Assembly: GCA_973895155.1 (NCBI GenBank)
Contig: OZ316891.1
Coordinates: 14,942,001 to 15,006,000, forward strand
Direction: 5' to 3'
DNA length: 64,000 nucleotides
Source of the DNA: Marsupella aquatica
Taxonomy: Eukaryota; Marchantiophyta
A program made the position numbers and the translations under genes. Below the pieces are notes generated by a model. The model saw only the letters and a list, made by a program, of their open reading frames with translations. It was not told where the DNA came from and made no database searches. Shown here in pieces: positions 43,563-56,930 of the stretch (the stretch's first letter is position 1; each line of letters starts with the position of its first letter).

Positions 43563-46163
43563 TTACTGACCGGTCGAAGGTCTTGAGGGTGGATGATAAT
43601 AACTCAAGTCTCTCTGTAAATAGAGCTCCGCCAAATACTCAAAAACTGAATCATGAAACACGACAAATGTGATTACTTTAGAGTCTGCTCGCTTGCATAA
43701 TTTGCTCATCTTGGTAAATTGCTGTATAGTTTAAATTTGAATTCGAGTGTCCGTGCTATGCGCAGCTAGAGATGCCACTGAAATAATACGTTTCCAAAAA
43801 AGTAGTGCACCTTGGTACCAAAATTGCCTCCGCTATTCGTACTATAGATACAAATTGAACTGTCATAGGTAGAAAGATTACCATCTGAAACATATAGATT
43901 CTCCTTCACACAGATTCGATAGAAACGTAGCCCCAACTCAGTCGCGAGCTCTTCTGCTTCTTGCCTGCACAACAGAGTCCGTTATCGATCTAATTCCCAC
44001 TGAAATAGTAATATCATTCTCTATGCAGGCAGGACATACGAAACTCCCAATTGTAGTAACGATGAACACATGTAAGATGAGCTATTAATATACCAACTCG
44101 TACCTTGATACTGCTGCATTTTCCAGTAGATCAACTTTATTTTGTACCAATACCATTGGAATTTCCCCGCATTCTTCCTCAATCTACTTTTCATCAACGT
44201 CCAAAGTTGGCACAACTTATTCATTGCAAGGGCAGAGCTTACCTGTCTCAGAAAGTAAATGATTTGCCAGTCTTAAATTGAAAAACAAACAGAAAGATCC
44301 TAAGAAAGACGAACATACTACTCGTCTCCCTTCAGATGATGGATCTCAAGTAAATTGACGAGTCCACCCGAAAGAATGACACAATTTCTTTAGAGCAAAT
44401 CCAATACCATCTCCCACAAGTGACAGAATTCTGAATGTGTTCAGGCACTATATACAAGGCGAAGGTGATTCCAAGGTTCATAATTGTTTTTAGCAGTAAA
44501 TCTCAATTCAGCAGCACTGATATCTCTCAGATGGGATTTAGTGTGCCTGGCCTATGCTCTAATGCGCATATTCTCGACTAATCTGGTACCTAAACATGAT
44601 TTTTTAATTCTGTTGCTTGCCTACCTTCTCCTTCCAACTTCTGATAGCTTCAAAAGAAGCTCTGTCAACAGTTGAAAAGCACAGAGCCGCCGCTCTTGCA
44701 CCTACATGGTGGCACAGCATAATCATATTATTGCAACTGAGCCACATGTAACGACGATGGCATTGTACCGTCTAAAAGGGCTCAAGAAGCTGACCCCACG
44801 GGTCAAGATTTATCGTACTTCAATTGTGGTTAATTATAGATAATCGTGGCAGACGAAATTCTAAAGCAGAGTAAACATTCTGTTCATGATATTTTCAAAA
44901 CGTCCATCATTGTTAACTGAAGTGTAACTTTCCAACATGCATGGTATAACGAAAATACCTCGATAATAGGAACGCGTCATGGCGTGAAACTGCTCTTGAC
45001 CCGCAGTATCCCAGAGCATGAGCTTCACGTCCTCCTCTAAGCCTCTCACGAATCTACGTGTATGTCAACTGAAATCCTCTAAATTTAAAGTTGAGCAAGT
45101 CCGGACGTTCGAGACACGACACTTCTTAGACTAAGTGTTGTTGCCAGCCTGACTTAGAACAGCATAGCATCGAAGCAGAATTCTACAGAGCATTCTGCTC
45201 AAGTCAGATAAAATCCACGCATTCTAGTTCGATAACTATCATTCTGCTGAAGCCACTATCATTCTATAGTTATAAATTCAAATATTCCCAGCGTCCATCA
45301 TACGTGCTTGGGACTTACTGCACTTTCTCGAGGAAATCCACTCCAATCGTCTTCTTGTATGCTGGACTATACACACCTTTGCAAAATTGGCGGATCATGC
45401 TCGTCTTTCCAACGCACCCATTTCCGACTATAACTACCTTCACCTCTCCTGCGTTTGAGTATACATACATGAGCACCGAGGCATTGAGACACCCTTACGA
45501 TGAAATTGCGAATATTTGGACGGGAATGTTATTTGAATAGCCTCCGAATTCCAGATACTACGCGACCTTCACTGCTTCTCTAGTGATTAATTCCCTCAAC
45601 ATGACGCAGAATAGAATGAGACTGTTTGAGTCAACAAAAATAGTTAACGAGACAATCCCAGAAACAGAGGATCGCAAAGATCTTATTAACATGGAGGTAG
45701 TCAATCATTAATATGATCGTATAGAGCCCTCCGCAGATGAGATCAATTTCATATCTTTTCCCCGATCTTTTCAGCATGAAAACTAAACAGAGACTGAAAA
45801 TCCTTCATTACGACCCGAGCCAGAAATATCCTGATTCTGACTACGAATAAGGCCGCCCCTTCCCCCCCCCTGATCTAACTTTTAGCCTAGATGAGAGCTT
45901 CATTCGAATTACCAATGCAGACTCAATGGGCAAACAACTCAAGCATCTTTTGCATGTAACAACTATTAAATTTAGGGTACAGGACGAGTGAGTGACTCAA
46001 ATTCGCATCCATGACTGTTCCATTCTCATTACTCTGACTTTCAGATGCCCATCTCGAATTCTCCTATATTCTTGATCCGTTTTATGGGCTTGGATTGTCG
46101 TCAGCGGCAGGAGGACCTGTATTTGTACTTACTTTCGAAGTCTTCTTCCTGCATGGCGTGCAT
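43563..46163 (-). CDS. RAB23: Rab23-like small GTPase
   Basis: Seven exons on the minus strand close in phase: 46163-46133, 45448-45319, 45053-44959, 44701-44625, 44183-44104, 43964-43882, 43645-43563 (192 aa). GTPase motifs: G1 GNGCVGKTS, switch [14 protein letters not shown]3 WDTAGQE, G4 NKVD, and the G5 region [10 protein letters not shown]. Rab23 hallmarks are the [22 protein letters not shown] arrangement, [37 protein letters not shown] and [10 protein letters not shown]. Rab23 acts in cilium-related membrane traffic in animals and is retained in some early land plants. The last exon ends GQ-stop, and no C-terminal prenylation cysteines are seen. The stop overlaps a possible donor (TCA/GTAATA), so one more exon with the cysteines may lie beyond. 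Two Met codons compete for the start (46163 or 46154). Confidence 0.85.
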
Positions 46164-47997
46164 GATTTCGTCACTCGCAGGTGCTGTCGCAATTCACAGC
46201 TTCGTCGACGAGAATATTAAGTCCCTGCAGTGTCAGTGAGTCTATGCACGTCCGCGACTCAGTTTCAAGAGCCGCTTCAAGATAATTATGTACTCTTTGA
46301 TCAGCGTTCGTTGTTGCGGGTCGCTGGAATCCCTGAGTGCGTCAACTGCTAGGATTCCTTGGAAGTCGATCGGACCGGAATCAAGACGTGGATTCTGAAT
46401 TTCCGTCGAACTCGAAGGACTTCCACTCGGCATTATTTGGCGACGTCTTTCGTTGGTCCGATCTAACACTGGTTTTCAATACTAGTCGTGAAAATATAGC
46501 AGAATTGTATCAAATGTCCGAAATTTTACGTCGATAACGACCCATTGATCCCAATCCCGTTCGAATTTTAGATTAATGTGGAGTTATATTGAACAAGCAG
46601 AAAGCAGGCTCATTTCGACGAGTAGAGTTTGCGTAAATGCTCGGCTTTGTCATCATCGAGACATCCCAGCCAGCTGCACACTGATCGGAGAAAGCGCTGC
46701 TCTGCCTCGGCGCAATTAAGCCATGAGCACAGGAAGTGAAGGAACGCTCCTAGCAAATGTTTCCACATCCTGATAGGTGGTTATTCGACCAGTTAATATT
46801 AATCTCGTGCGCTGATGCCCCACAATTTCGTCAACTTTCTTACTACCGCTGTACTTGATTGCTGTTCTCAACAACTTCTTTTTTGGATCCTTCTCTGCAA
46901 CGATCTTGAACAGTGAGTGAAAAATATCATCATGCAATTATTGATCGAGGACTGCAATGATCCGCTTACATCCAGATTCCTCAGCACAAGTACCTACAGT
47001 AGAAACCGTTATGTCGACAGCCTGGGTATCATGAAAGAGGAGACTAGCAGGAGCTGGCGTGAACCAGGCTACAGATGAGAGGCGAATAGCTCCTTGAAAT
47101 TAGCGGTTGGAAAAATCCGGAAGTACGATATTTTCTCCGAACAACATGCTACAGACACGATTTGAGGCTGACGAACAAATTTAGTTTATTTCTACACAAA
47201 CGTCGCAGGGCACAAGTCTGTTTCACAGAATTCCTTCGAATGGCAAGTTCACTGGAGCAAAAAAGTCTCACCCGCTAAATCCGAGCATTGCTCATCGTGA
47301 CTTAGAGCTTCCCTACTTGGCTCGAAAATCACGGTGCCGCAACTTTGGGGTCCGTGTGTGGGCAATGCGGATGCGTCACATTACAGTTATTTGTTCATTG
47401 GGTGCCTGGTCAACATCCGTAACCGCTCTCTCTAGTCTCTAGTGTCTGACCGCACAAAAACAACACTGCACCCAAATGTACAACGGCTGAATTCTGAACG
47501 CCAGAGGCCCAATCATGCTGCCTGCTTCCGATTCTATTCGCTACTATCGTACTGATGACGGTCAAGTTTCAAGCTGTCAACGGGTGTAGTTATGGCCAAA
47601 TGATTATTAGTAATTTAGTACGCAGTGTAAATCAGATGAGGATAATAATGTGATAGTATCATGGTATTTCCAATGAAATCTGATGATCTGATCAGTCACC
47701 CAAGAGCAATCGCTGGGTGCCAGTCATGAAGCTGAAATGTGAAGTTACCACTGCAACCATAATGTCTAAAGGGACGGTTCGGCTCGGCTGCCATAGCTGC
47801 TACCAGCTTTTCTGCACGCGTGGGACACGGATCTTAATTAACTGCACAGCGTCATGCTGTCAGCTGTCTACTGCCCAAGCCCCACTTCAGCTGTATTTTA
47901 CCTCAAAAACTCGCCAAGTTCCACCCCACTAAAAAGCAGGAGCCACTTTTGGCGAAAAGTAGCCTGCTTTTTGTCTTGTCCAGTTTCTCACCTAGCA
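46164..47997. other. Upstream of Rab23; two weak minus-strand frames
   Basis: Minus-strand frames at 46469-46242 (contains IDFQGILAVDALRDSSDPQQ, then a basic LLKLSRGRA end) and 46937-46716 (HDDIFHSLFKIVAEKDPKKK onward) look mildly coding-like, amphipathic and charged. I do not recognise them and cannot join them by splice sites. They could be exons of one small upstream gene or relics. From 46938 to 47997 I see nothing. Confidence 0.25.
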
Positions 47998-49500
47998 CCA
48001 TATCGAGGTATATGCTTAATCCACCCCCTTTGGACTGTTTCTTGCTTAATCGAGTTCCTATGTTCAAATCTGCCCCAATCAACCCCTATGTTCAGATCTG
48101 CCCCAATCCATCCCCCAAAGTATGTTTGTTACCCAATCAACCCCCTTTGATAGTTATGATTCATGATATGTTGTGTATTGCAATTGCAGTCTACCTGAAC
48201 CTGTCCATGGGTGCAAGCGACTTGACCAAACTGTCAAATGCTTCGTTTAGGGTCAGCCGCGCCGCGACAGCGATGATCAAGGATTTCAAAAATGATGTGA
48301 AGACAATACATGTTATGTCTTCAGATGTTCATTATTGAATTGTCCTCACATAACTTGGTCCAAATGTTTATAGTTTCAAATTCTGTCATGATGACTTCTG
48401 TTCGTCATGAGGTTTGGGGGAATCTATTGTATTGGGAGTTATTGGGAAGCTTAGTCTCTTTTTGTTAGAGTTTGCATGCAATCTAGATAACATTGTAGTG
48501 GTGTGAGGTACACTTAGGGATATCAATGTTGGAGATTTTGATGTCATTGTGCATCTTTGGCATAGAGGGGATCTATTTGAAGTGGACATTCTTAATTTAA
48601 TGTGACATTTTATCACTACAAGATACTTAGGGCGTGCCCAAAAACAAGACGTAATTGCACATGGGTTTAGGATGTGGCCAGGATAACTGATGGGAAAGCC
48701 TCTAAGAAAGTGTGTAAGAATTTGATATTGTCATCAATTGTTGTTGATATGTTTATTCTAGTGAATACACTTTGTTGAGAGTACATAATGCAAAGTGTCT
48801 TAGTTCAATTGCTTGTAATGGAAGCAAAGGTAACTCAAAATTCAAAACGACAAACACTTCAAGGAATTTGGAGAATTTTACAAGTGTTTGGATTCTTGGC
48901 TGTCATAATGGTCTTGCGGTATAAAGATTGGAAACATTTTGAGAACATTTAATAATTCCTGAACGCAAGTGTGCTGATTTAGCAAATTAGTCGGTGTCAA
49001 AGAGATCCAGCAAAGCATTTTCTGTGAGTGAGATCCAAACATAGATTTGTCTATAGTGGAATGCACTGATAAAGATTCTCAACAAAGCAACTATATATGA
49101 ACATTATGGAGATAGTAGCCCAATTTTATTACCTCTAAACTTCAGACAAATGGAGACCCCTCTGGAGACCTCTAAATGTTTGAAGACCATAGTAGTTTTG
49201 TCTTCAAACACAAAAGTATCCACGATTGCGTCCGGTGTCATTCGATCTTAATTCACGTGTGGATTGTGGGCCGACTCTTATCTCGACATAATTGTAGCAT
49301 ACCACGGACGAGACCACTGGCTCATATGATAGAAAATTAGAGTTCACCATGGTAATGTCTCCCTATATTGCTCTAACTTCCCAAGAACTACATGTAAGAA
49401 ATTGTCAGAGGGGGTCTATTGGGGCAGATCTAAACATAGGGGGTTGATTAAGTAATAAACAGTCCAGAGGGGGTAGATTAAGCATATACCTCCACCATAT
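47998..49500. mobile_element. Non-autonomous element with ~85-bp terminal inverted repeats
   Basis: The left arm 47998-48086 and the right arm 49412-49500 are imperfect reverse complements. Aligned words include GGTATATGCTTAATC, ACCCCCT, GGACTGTTT, CTTAATC and CTATGTT, then GATCTGCCCCAAT. About 1.3 kb of AT-rich sequence lies between them with no transposase. A second GATCTGCCCCAAT occurs inside the left arm. The exact ends and target-site duplication were not determined. Confidence 0.6.
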
Positions 49501-51216
49501 CCCATTAGCGACAATAATATCTAGTTTATTATACATCACATTGCCAAAAAGACAGAAAGGGTCAAACCTGGAGACAGGACCACACAGGCAAAAAGGCTTA
49601 TTTGTTTACTACAAAAATTTGGCAAATTTCAACCCACTAAAAGCATCAGCCACCGAAAGCTTTTTCACCTTGCTACATGCCCAGAAATTTGATCGTTGAC
49701 TGGGTATCCTTAAATTCATCCCAGTGAGATGTAAAGGTCATAAATTAGTCTAGTAAATTAGATAAGGAATCTTCGTACCAGGTGGCACCCGCCACTGGGC
49801 TAAAACAAAGGAAAAACCTTAAAGAAACAGTCACTTTGGCGGGAAAAAGGAAAAACCTACAATAATAAGCAGGGTGCACTCTACTGTGCTAGCCCCACTT
49901 TGCTGCCGACCTTAGTAGGCAGAGATGTCTACTGTGCTAGCCCCACTTTGCTACCATCTTAGTAGGCAGAGACATTTATACATCATGTCTATTGTGCTAG
50001 CCCAACTTTGCGAGGTAGGGCTACGTTAGTAGGTAGAAACATTTACGCAACATGCACTTTACTGTGCTAGCCCCACTTTGCACCACCTTAGTAGGTAGGG
50101 ACATTTATGCATGGTCAGAGAAACTCAGAATCTTTCAATCTTATGATGATGACCAGTATAATTTATACTATTAGTTATAAAGCTTATTTGAATATTCTGA
50201 AAACTTATGTAATGGACACTATAATTCACACCAATATTTCTACAATTGCCGCATTGTTATCTCTGTCGATTGCGCTATCTGTTAGTCCAGTGGGCTCTAT
50301 TCTCCAAGAGTTCTTTCGTTTTACCATGCTAATGTGTCTTCCATATTGTTTACACCCCACTTGAGTTTTTTGGGTTAGCTCACTTGTGTTCGTGGAGGTC
50401 TCTGGATCTAGAATGAAATTCATTTGGTTAGTGTGATCTTGGGAGTGCGAGTACTATGGTACACCATGACATAGATAATATGATGATTGACATTGACCAC
50501 GATTCGTGATACCATGTCAATATTGAGCAAGTATATGTGCTTCCACACCACAGGAGGATGGTGGTCCTGATGACAGGCTTCCACAGAGTTCGTGACGTGA
50601 CCTTGAAGATGTGTTCAGTCCTTGCCTTGAATCAACAGTATTTGTGTGCAGCAGACCAAGAGCTCGATTGAACGTAATCAATGTGTCTGTCTGTGCCGAT
50701 CTAAAATCAATCAATGCGTGTCTTGGTTTGTGCTGTGATCATATAAGAACGATTACTAACATCTATGCCTATGCTCACAGCAGCCTTTCCTTTATTGACG
50801 AAAATTCGCCAAATCCTGCCTTGGATTTAAGTAGTGGCTACCTTAACAAAGGGATGTTAAATCTGGTAGACGCGCGTGTGTATCTGACCCGGAGCAGTGC
50901 AAAGTGACATGGATTACAGCAGTGCTGAACTGGTGATGTTCAACGCGCAATACTGGTATTCCGCACAGCCTTTTGATACTGTACTTGAGACTGTCAGCGC
51001 GCTCCCCAATTGCGATGTCGGTAACAGAGTACTTTAGCTTCTCTACTAAATCGTCCAGGATTTTGCTTGCATTTTGAAAACGTGAGAAAAGAGACAGTTG
51101 AGGTTGCCTTCTTCCAAAGCAGACACGCAGGCCGTCAGTCTAGCGGGGCTGGCTGGCAGCAAGCTACAAATATTAGCAGTCCTTTCGGTCCGGCCGGGGC
51201 CAGTACTGCAAAGGAG
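49501..51216. other. Gene-free stretch upstream of the carboxypeptidase gene
   Basis: It holds the four-copy tandem array at 49879-50108 and otherwise nothing that looks coding. Open frames at 50107-50364 and 50611-50907 have no support. The last few hundred bases are the presumed promoter and 5' UTR of the carboxypeptidase gene. Confidence 0.45.
49879..50108 (+). repeat. Four-copy tandem array, unit ~50-65 bp
   Basis: Copies start at about 49879, 49929, 49990 and 50058. Each has CTGTGCTAGCCCCACTTTGC (or a close variant) followed by TTAGTAGGCAGAGA and, in later copies, CATTTAT. Spacer length varies between copies. Confidence 0.8.
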
Positions 51217-54200
51217 ATGGCAGCTATGGCAGCTCTCGGACGTGTTGGAACCGGAGTGCTGGTAGTAGCGGTGATGATCTCGTCACTATGGTTGATGACT
51301 GTGGAAGGAGCAGACCCCGCGCAGTTGGTGAAGAATCTGCCCGGTGCACCGCCAGGGCTCAACTTGACGCAGTACGCGGGGTACGTGACAGTGAACGAGA
51401 CGAATGGGAGGGCATTGTTCTATTGGTTCTTCACCGCCGAGGGTCCCAATGCCTCCTCGAAGCCGCTCATACTTTGGTTGAATGGAGGTAGAGTTACTGT
51501 CTCAACTCCGTCTAGCTTTCTATCTATTTCGCTAGCTCAAGCAGTTGCGAGCTTCGTACGGTACTGATTGTCAATTTTAATTTGCAAGAGCAAGCAATCT
51601 GGCTATGAGTCATTTACCCGGAACTTCGAGGCCAAGGATTGAAGATAAATTTTGAAATTCTTCCGAGCTTTTCTCTGGAGCATTCTTGAGATTAAATCTG
51701 GGTCAGTGGGCTCTGTCTTGAAATACATTTCACACAGGCGCTGAGCGACACATTTGATCTGTTTCGCCCACTTTGATGTTGGAACATTTTCCACCAACCT
51801 TGTAATCCAGGAGTTTTAGGTACGAGAAGAAACATAGAAGGCGTAAGGTTATTTTGGATATGTGGAGCATTTCAAAATTCGGGGGACCCCTTGGCAGTTT
51901 TGCGGCTTGTGGCTTGACCCTTGACTGGAAGCAGAAATTCAGCAAGAGACGGGAGGGTCGACATTCAAAGTATATATGCGACTGTGACTGAGACTGTGAT
52001 CTTTCACGTCGGTTCTCTGAGTGCGTCACACTGAACTTTTAATTATGAAGAAGAACCTCTGCAGCTGTGCGTGTTGTGTTGCCGGTGAACAGGACTTCCC
52101 CAAGAGAATTTTAGGTCCACATGGGGTTGGTCATTCGATTGAACTGAGGGAAGAATTGCTGCATGCAATACTTCCTGGTTGTACTCGCTTGCCTCAATCA
52201 GTAGCTGAGCTGACCAACAATGCTTCAAAAGAACCAATCTGCAACTTTGCAAGTTCATTGAGAGCAAAAACAAGCAACGGAATACTGTAGACCACAGAAA
52301 GGAAAAAACGAAATCACTGAGACCGTCAAAGCCAATTAGTAGGATGGGCGGGAAGTGGAGGCCGGAAATTCTCCTGAGAGGGTCTGATTGAGGAGAAAGA
52401 TTCAAAGAGATAGATTGAGGAGTGCCTGAGGGAATAAGATGGAATCTGCATTGAGAGGGTACAGAGTGTAACGCAATCATGAATCACAAGCGAGGTTTAG
52501 GTGCATCTTGGGAGTTTATTCTACTGTCACCCTTTTCCGCAAGGAACAGTTTCAGAATTTCGAAGACGAATGGACTGGACATTTGATCACCAAGCGAGAC
52601 GAGCTTAGAGGATCTGGTGGCCTGTCAATTGTCATGGGAAGGACAGACGGACCGCAGAGTGGAGTATGACGCAGTTTGAGGAGAATTGCAAAATCTCATG
52701 AGAGCGCAAGTCTCCTGGGCACAGGTTTTTGCGTAGTCCAGCCTTCTTCTTTAGTAAGTAAGTCTTCAAGAGATGCGTCCGTAATGCACGAAGTCACGCA
52801 CGCACGCATCTCTTGCCGACTAACTTAAAAATGGCCATATCCAGCACTTGATGGCGTCACAGTTAAACATAGTCGGAGTACATAAGTGCACGGGTACTTA
52901 GAACCTGGAGAGAAATAGAGAGATTGCAGTTTTGCTTTCACCAGCCTTGATGCATGGCATTCGCTTTTTGCAACTTGTGACTGGCGAGGTGGAACGCTGA
53001 AAGTAGGCAGTAGATGTCAAATGTAACGAGGGTGTCATGGAATTAATGAGGATGCACAAAGTTTATGCGGTTTCACAATTTCTCTGACATGGGAAAGAAA
53101 AAGACTAGCCATTTTCTGAGTAACAGCACTGACCATTTCCGTGCGAACATGGCCTGCTGCTTATATTGAGTTAGCTCCAATTTGTTGCTTTGCAGGACCT
53201 GGATGTTCGTCTGTAGGAAACGGTTTGCTAGGAGAGTTGGGACCTTTTTTTCCGGCAGGCGACCTGAACAACATCTATCTTAAACTCAACAACGATTCGT
53301 GGATCAAAGGTTGGTACTCTATTGCTGCATTTACCTTCAACTCTGACTCTGCACAGATGATCAGATGATTGAATGAGCAGGCAAGTGAACTCCAGTTTTT
53401 TGGCTGCATTGACCTACTTACGTCCAGACTATACAGTGTATTTTGAAGCCAATTCATCGAAATGACATTGTTTATGGGAACATACAGAGGCAAACGTCAT
53501 CTTTGTGGAATCGCCGGTCTCAGTAGGCTTTTCCTACTCCAACAGTTCTTCGGACTATAACTTATTCACTGACAATCGAACTGGTATGTCTCTCCACCTT
53601 TTCTCGATCTTCTTACTGGAAAGCCATTCATTTGCTACTGGCAGGCAAGAAACTGACACACATTTCGCAACATCTATCATCAAATTTGTGTTATGGGCAT
53701 GATTTGCCAGAAAGTAGTCTAGTTTCTAGAATGTTGGAGTGCATCAATGGCAAGGAATATTGTCAGGCAACAGATGAGAAGAGCAGCTGAATGGGCATCG
53801 ATTGGTAGAGTTTGTCCGGGCCTATGTAATAATAGAATGAATAGAGAAGTTTTCAGAGATTAACGAACCATTCACAAGTGGACTGAGAGCCCTTCTCTGC
53901 TGTGTTTGCTTTGAAACACAGAAATGATCGGTCTATTTCTGGTTCGTTCCATTCTTGACTTCGTAACTCTTTTCCCACTCATTCAGCTGAAGATGCTCTC
54001 CAGTTCTTACTGAATTGGTATAAGAAGTTTCCCGAGTACAAGACCAATGATTTCTACTTGACCGGCGAGAGTTATGCAGGTATGTCGAATATCGTGCTAG
54101 ACTTTTGACCGTACTCGCCAAACTCGTCCTGCTAGTTTGCCAATTCTGTTGTGGATAACCAGGCAGATAAAGCTTTGATAGCGAAAGGAACGTACGAGGA

Positions 54201-56930
54201 TGGCTAAAGATTGAGCAACTAAATAGCTTAGAGACAAGGTGGTCTAAAGCCCTTTCATGCACGTCCTACAGCAAAATCAGACAGATGTGTCCATAGAGTA
54301 TCTATGCGAGTCGAAGTAGGTTATTCAATGTTTTGAGTTACTTGTTCTGGATTATGCATAGAGTATCTATGCGAGTCGAAGTAGGTTATTCAATGTTTTG
54401 AGTTACTTGTTCTGGATTATGACAGTGATCTCAAAACAGTGAATAACCTTCTTAGACGGACCGATCCAATTTTCAAGAAGAGCAATAGTCCCCGGTTCAA
54501 TCCCGAGTACAGCTTCCAGCTTTGGTTTACAATTTACTCATTTTTGTTTAATTGGAAACAGTCATATTGCCTTCGTCAGGAACTGATGTAAGAAATCCCT
54601 AGTTGAGTGAAATTACTAGATTAGAATGATTGTAATAAGCAGATGTGGCCCTAATGTTTATGTACCTTCCAAGCAAGTTGAATAAGAAGAACATCTTATC
54701 TAGATCTAGTCTGCTAAGAAGGTTGGATAGGCATGTTTGTTTCTAGTTAATGGCTTTGTTTGTCTATAAAGAGTCTCGACAACAGCAACCCAATCCGTGC
54801 CTAATTATGTCCGTCTGCTGTTTGCAGGACATTACATTCCAACCCTAGCCAGAGAGATTGTGCGTTATAATGATGCAGAAGGGTCGAATGACTTTCATAT
54901 CAATTTTAAAGGATGGGCGGTACGAAGTCACTCCTCCAGTAAATTTTAGTATTGACTTCGTTCCGTCTCATGCTGTTTCCTTCAACCCAAAAATACAATT
55001 TTCGATGACAAATTCATTGGAGGCTAAAAAGAACCACTGTCCCGAGAAAACAAGTCAGGATGACCTCAAATTCAAGTAAGCTGAGGTTTAAGCAATAGCT
55101 GGGCAAGTTCAGGGTATACATATATATTCAGAGTCACCAAGGCATTGGTGGTTCAGGCTTGCCTTCCACGTTCTAAGCTTGATAAGTTCTCACTTGAGAA
55201 GGAGTGCTTCGTCCGTAAACACCGTGCCAAAAAGTATAGACAGCTTCATCCACTAAAAGGCAGCTTCTAGTTATTGTCCATGCTTGAAATGCTGAAACAG
55301 TCGTCCTTCACTATTTCAGCTCTTCGACTCTGACTTTGCATATGGCCATCAGGTTGGGAACCCATGGACAGATGCGTACTACAACAATTTCGGGGCAGCG
55401 GACTGGTGGTACTCGCATGATTTAATTTCAAGTCAAGCCCACGCAGGGATTGTGAAATATTGTGACTTCAAAATTGAGAGACCAGTTATTTACGCGGACC
55501 CCAGTTCCTCGTGTAATAATGCAGTATCCGAGACGAATTACGACTTAAACTACTTGGACGTGTATAATATTTATGGTCCCTACTGCAACAATATTGTTGC
55601 CAATAACACTATGTCAAGCACGCGTGAAGCCAAAGAGGTACTCTTCTTTTGCCCAAGCCTGCGTATTGAAGATGTATTTTTGATACACCCAGTGATCAAA
55701 CGAATGTTGAAATATATATATAAGCCCAATGCTTAAGACTTTTGCTGTCTTCGAAAACTAGTCTGTACTATTGTGGGAACCTGAGACAACACGTCTCTAT
55801 GTAAGAATCGACTTTTATATGAAGTTCCATCGTGAGTAGGGCACCCGGAGGTTACCACAATCCTGATATTCACACTAGTGGAATCCAGATAGAAAACAAG
55901 GACTGCCTTAGAATACCTCTTCATCTTCTATACACTCTTGTGGAGAAGGCTTTGAATTTGTCATCGATACAAATCCTGCCTCGTCTCACGTGACTAAATG
56001 TTTGTGTGTTTTGGACAGAGAGAAACAGGATTCCTTCGGGCTGATTCTTCTACCTCAAATGTATGCGCACCGGACCTGATTGGCCCTTATTTGAATTCAC
56101 CAGAGGTTAAAAAGTCCCTCCACGTAAACACCTCGATTCAATGGTTCAGCTGCAGTGACCTGGCATTCTTGAACTACAGCACGAAAGACATCCTTACGTC
56201 GATGCTGCCCATCTACACGGAATTGATGGCCAGGGGTCTGCGCATATGGATCTATCAGTAAGCCCGCCTCTGCCTGGTACAAATAGAAGTACGATTTGCT
56301 AGTAAAATAGAGACATTCGACATGCACAGTTGGTGATGGACCTTTCCTTCCTAATTTTGCTGTATCGGTATTGACAACGTCCTCTCGTCTGACAGCGGAG
56401 ACATTGATGCTGTCTGCCCGACCACATCGACAAGATATGCATTAGATTCATTGAAACTAGAGATCCAAACACCATGGTATCCATGGCAACACGACACACA
56501 GGTATCGCTTCTTTCACATGATGTGACTAGCGTGATACCTTCCGACCTCTGTCAGTTTATTTGCGATTCTCTCATCCTAAATCGATGTACAGCATTATTT
56601 GAAATCCTTATCCCATGTCCGCTGTTCGATTCACGTAAATCTTCTCTAATTGTTATATGATAGATTGTTAGTTCACATCACAGATGACCCATTTTGCACC
56701 AAAGAACCAGACTAAATGCCACTCGACATGAGATTTGTAAGTATCGCCTTTTTAATTGGACATTTTTAATTGGACATGTGCAGGTGGGAGGTTTTACTCA
56801 AATTTACAAGAATCTGACATTCGCGACCGTTCGGGATGCTGGTCACCTTGTCCCTGCTGATCAACCAAGCAGGGCCCTCTCTCTATTTAGACATTTTCTG
56901 GCGGGAAATCCCCTTCCCCCATTTGCTTGA
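51217..56930 (+). CDS. Serine carboxypeptidase (peptidase family S10), secreted or vacuolar
   Basis: Nine exons close in phase: 51217-51487, 53196-53309, 53488-53583, 53987-54079, 54828-54919, 55353-55637, 56019-56257, 56396-56501, 56784-56930 (480 aa, usual for the family). The N-terminus is a typical signal peptide ([19 protein letters not shown]). Family motifs: [13 protein letters not shown] (oxyanion hole) across the exon 1-2 junction, [11 protein letters not shown], and the nucleophile Ser189 in GESYAG. Next come VGNPWTD, the catalytic Asp in GDIDAVCP (about 398-405) and His453 in [11 protein letters not shown]. Several Asn-X-Ser/Thr sites suit a glycoprotein. The enzyme removes C-terminal residues from peptides; some plant relatives are acyltransferases, and the substrate cannot be told from this. 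Oddities: YHGD replaces the more usual YSGD before the catalytic Asp, and intron 1 is long (1.7 kb). The start at 51217 is chosen because it gives the signal peptide. Confidence 0.93.
54292..54421 (+). repeat. Near-perfect tandem duplication, unit 65 bp
   Basis: CATAGAGTATCTATGCGAG and the following sequence to GGATTATG occur twice in direct succession (copies at 54292 and 54357), with no mismatch seen over about 64 bases. It lies within intron 4 of the carboxypeptidase gene and must be recent. Confidence 0.9.

Noticed and set aside
43678-43721. A 14-codon last exon for Rab23 ending at 43678
   Set aside because: It fits phase but not the family; the exon at 43645-43563 restores the conserved [10 protein letters not shown] segment.
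52021-52290. Gene inside intron 1 of the carboxypeptidase gene
   Set aside because: An isolated short frame without conserved features.
54485-54520. tRNA T-arm-like sequence GGTTCAATCC
   Set aside because: The flanks do not pair as a T arm and no other tRNA arms are present.
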